NCBI GenBank assembly: GCA_013042495.1
Contig: JABDQB010000148.1
Span: 1 to 6,498 of the forward strand
Direction: 5' to 3'
DNA: 6,498 nt
From: Gemmatimonadota bacterium
GTDB taxonomy: Bacteria; Gemmatimonadota; Gemmatimonadetes; Palauibacterales; Palauibacteraceae
The translations under genes and the position numbers were made by a program. The notes under the pieces are model-generated. The model saw only the letters and a program-made list of their open reading frames with translations. It made no database searches and was not told the DNA's origin. Positions 5,760 to 6,498 of this stretch are shown here, one piece after another (within the stretch, counting starts at the first letter, position 1; the number at the start of each line of letters is the position of its first letter).

Positions 5760-6498
5760 ATGCTGCTGGCTCTTCAGACGACCACGGACGCCGGTTGGCT
5801 CGCGGCGGCCCGATCCTGGCTCGCGACCTACCCGGCGCTGGAGACGGCGGCCGGGATCGTGGCCCTACTCGTCGTGGCCTGGACGGCCGGCGTTCTGGCC
5901 CGGCGGTACCTCGTGCGTCTCGTGGAACGGCTGACCGCGAAATCGCCGATCGACTGGGACAACGTCGTGGCCCACCACGGCGTGTTCCGGCGCCTGGCTC
6001 ACCTGATTCCGCTGGCGATCGTCTACTACGGTATCGACCTCGTACCGAATGTCCCGCCGGGTGTCTACAACACGATCGAGAACGTCGCGCTCGTCCTCAT
6101 GGTGTGGACCGTCATTCGTTCGGCGGATGGACTCGTGAACGCGGTTGGACAGATTTACGATGGTTTGGCTGTCGCGCAGGACCGGCCCATCCGGGGCTTC
6201 CTGCAGCTGTTCAAGATCTTCATGTACGTGCTGGGGGGGATCCTGATCGTGGCCGTCGCGATCGGCGAGTCGCCGCTGGTGCTGCTCGGCGGCTTCGGGG
6301 CGATGACCGCCGTCCTCATGCTCGTGTTCAAGGACACGATCCTCTCGGTGGTGGCCAGCATACAGATCGCCAGCAACGACATGATCCGGCTCGGCGACTG
6401 GGTCGAAATGCCGAAGTACGGCGCGGACGGCGACGTCATCGAGATCGCCCTGCACACCGTGAAGATCCAGAACTGGGACAAGACGGTCACCACGATCC
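5760..6498 (+). CDS. Mechanosensitive ion channel, MscS family, YbdG-like (3' end outside window)
   Basis: Open from ATG 5760 to the window edge: 246 codons without a stop. GGAG at 5747-5750 lies 9 nt before the ATG. Hydrophobic segments are at about residues 31-47, 80-97, 107-120 and 150-169. They are followed by the pore-lining helix rich in Gly and Ala (about 172-192) and the conserved VFKDTILSVVASIQI segment (189-203). The start of the cytoplasmic beta domain, GDWVEMPKYGADGDVIEI (222 is the K-Y region; motif about 212-229), and VKIQNWDKTVTTI (234-246) match the YbdG/miniconductance branch of MscS channels and not MscS proper, which lacks this longer EMPKYGADGDV loop. The role by family is release of solutes on hypo-osmotic shock in the inner membrane. 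E. coli YbdG is about 415 residues, so roughly 170 C-terminal residues should lie beyond the window. It is divergent from the TIM-barrel gene and has no evident link to sugar catabolism. Confidence 0.9.
   Translation, partial: MLLALQTTTDAGWLAAARSWLATYPALETAAGIVALLVVAWTAGVLARRYLVRLVERLTAKSPIDWDNVVAHHGVFRRLAHLIPLAIVYYGIDLVPNVPPGVYNTIENVALVLMVWTVIRSADGLVNAVGQIYDGLAVAQDRPIRGFLQLFKIFMYVLGGILIVAVAIGESPLVLLGGFGAMTAVLMLVFKDTILSVVASIQIASNDMIRLGDWVEMPKYGADGDVIEIALHTVKIQNWDKTVTTI

Noticed and set aside
5865..6455. Minus-strand open frames opposite the YbdG-like gene
   Set aside because: The plus strand encodes clear MscS-family motifs across the whole stretch; the antisense product is charged low-complexity sequence.
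1..6498. tRNA, rRNA, riboswitch, CRISPR array, insertion sequence or attachment site
   Set aside because: Nearly all of the window is accounted for by six coding regions; no repeat arrays, transposase motifs or recognisable structured RNA were seen in the short spacers.

Overview
This 6.5 kb window is high-GC bacterial DNA, densely coded, with no sign of RNA genes, mobile elements or CRISPR. The gene types and the protein style (nucleoside-permease-type MFS transporter, Gfo/Idh/MocA oxidoreductase, DUF1080 protein, Tat-exported TIM-barrel sugar isomerase) are common together in Gemmatimonadota, Acidobacteriota, Planctomycetota and similar environmental groups. I lean to Gemmatimonadota, but this is a stylistic inference and not proven by any marker gene.

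Layout: positions 13-3308 (+) hold a compact three-gene operon: an MFS permease of the nucleoside:H+ symporter type, a cytoplasmic Gfo/Idh/MocA NAD(P)-dependent oxidoreductase 18 nt downstream, and a membrane-anchored or secreted DUF1080 (3-keto-disaccharide hydrolase family) protein whose start overlaps the oxidoreductase stop. This operon ends convergently against a minus-strand unit (5640 to 3330) that encodes a Tat-signal-bearing sugar phosphate isomerase/epimerase-like TIM barrel followed by a polytopic membrane protein with the two-half architecture of MOP-superfamily (MATE/Wzx/ANKH-like) transporters. A 119-nt divergent spacer with hairpins separates this unit from a plus-strand mechanosensitive channel gene of the YbdG/MscS type (5760 on), which runs off the window and has no stop codon in it.

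How the genes may work together: the oxidoreductase, the DUF1080 protein and the TIM barrel are the three families associated with glycoside breakdown through 3-keto intermediates (oxidation at C3, elimination/hydrolysis of the glycosidic bond, then reduction or isomerisation). The MFS protein would import the released product. Substrate and direction are not visible in the sequence. The predicted localisation (TIM barrel and DUF1080 protein outside the cytoplasm, oxidoreductase inside) suggests the local oxidoreductase acts on imported product and is not the first oxidase. The MOP-type transporter and the mechanosensitive channel have no obvious role in that scheme.

The points most worth a second look are a missing conventional start codon for the MOP-type protein, whose internal repeat shows that real coding sequence lies upstream of its first ATG; a 15-residue tandem duplication in the DUF1080 domain; and a perfect 9-bp GC hairpin with the first ATG of the MFS gene at its loop. 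I found no clear case for an entirely new biological system here.
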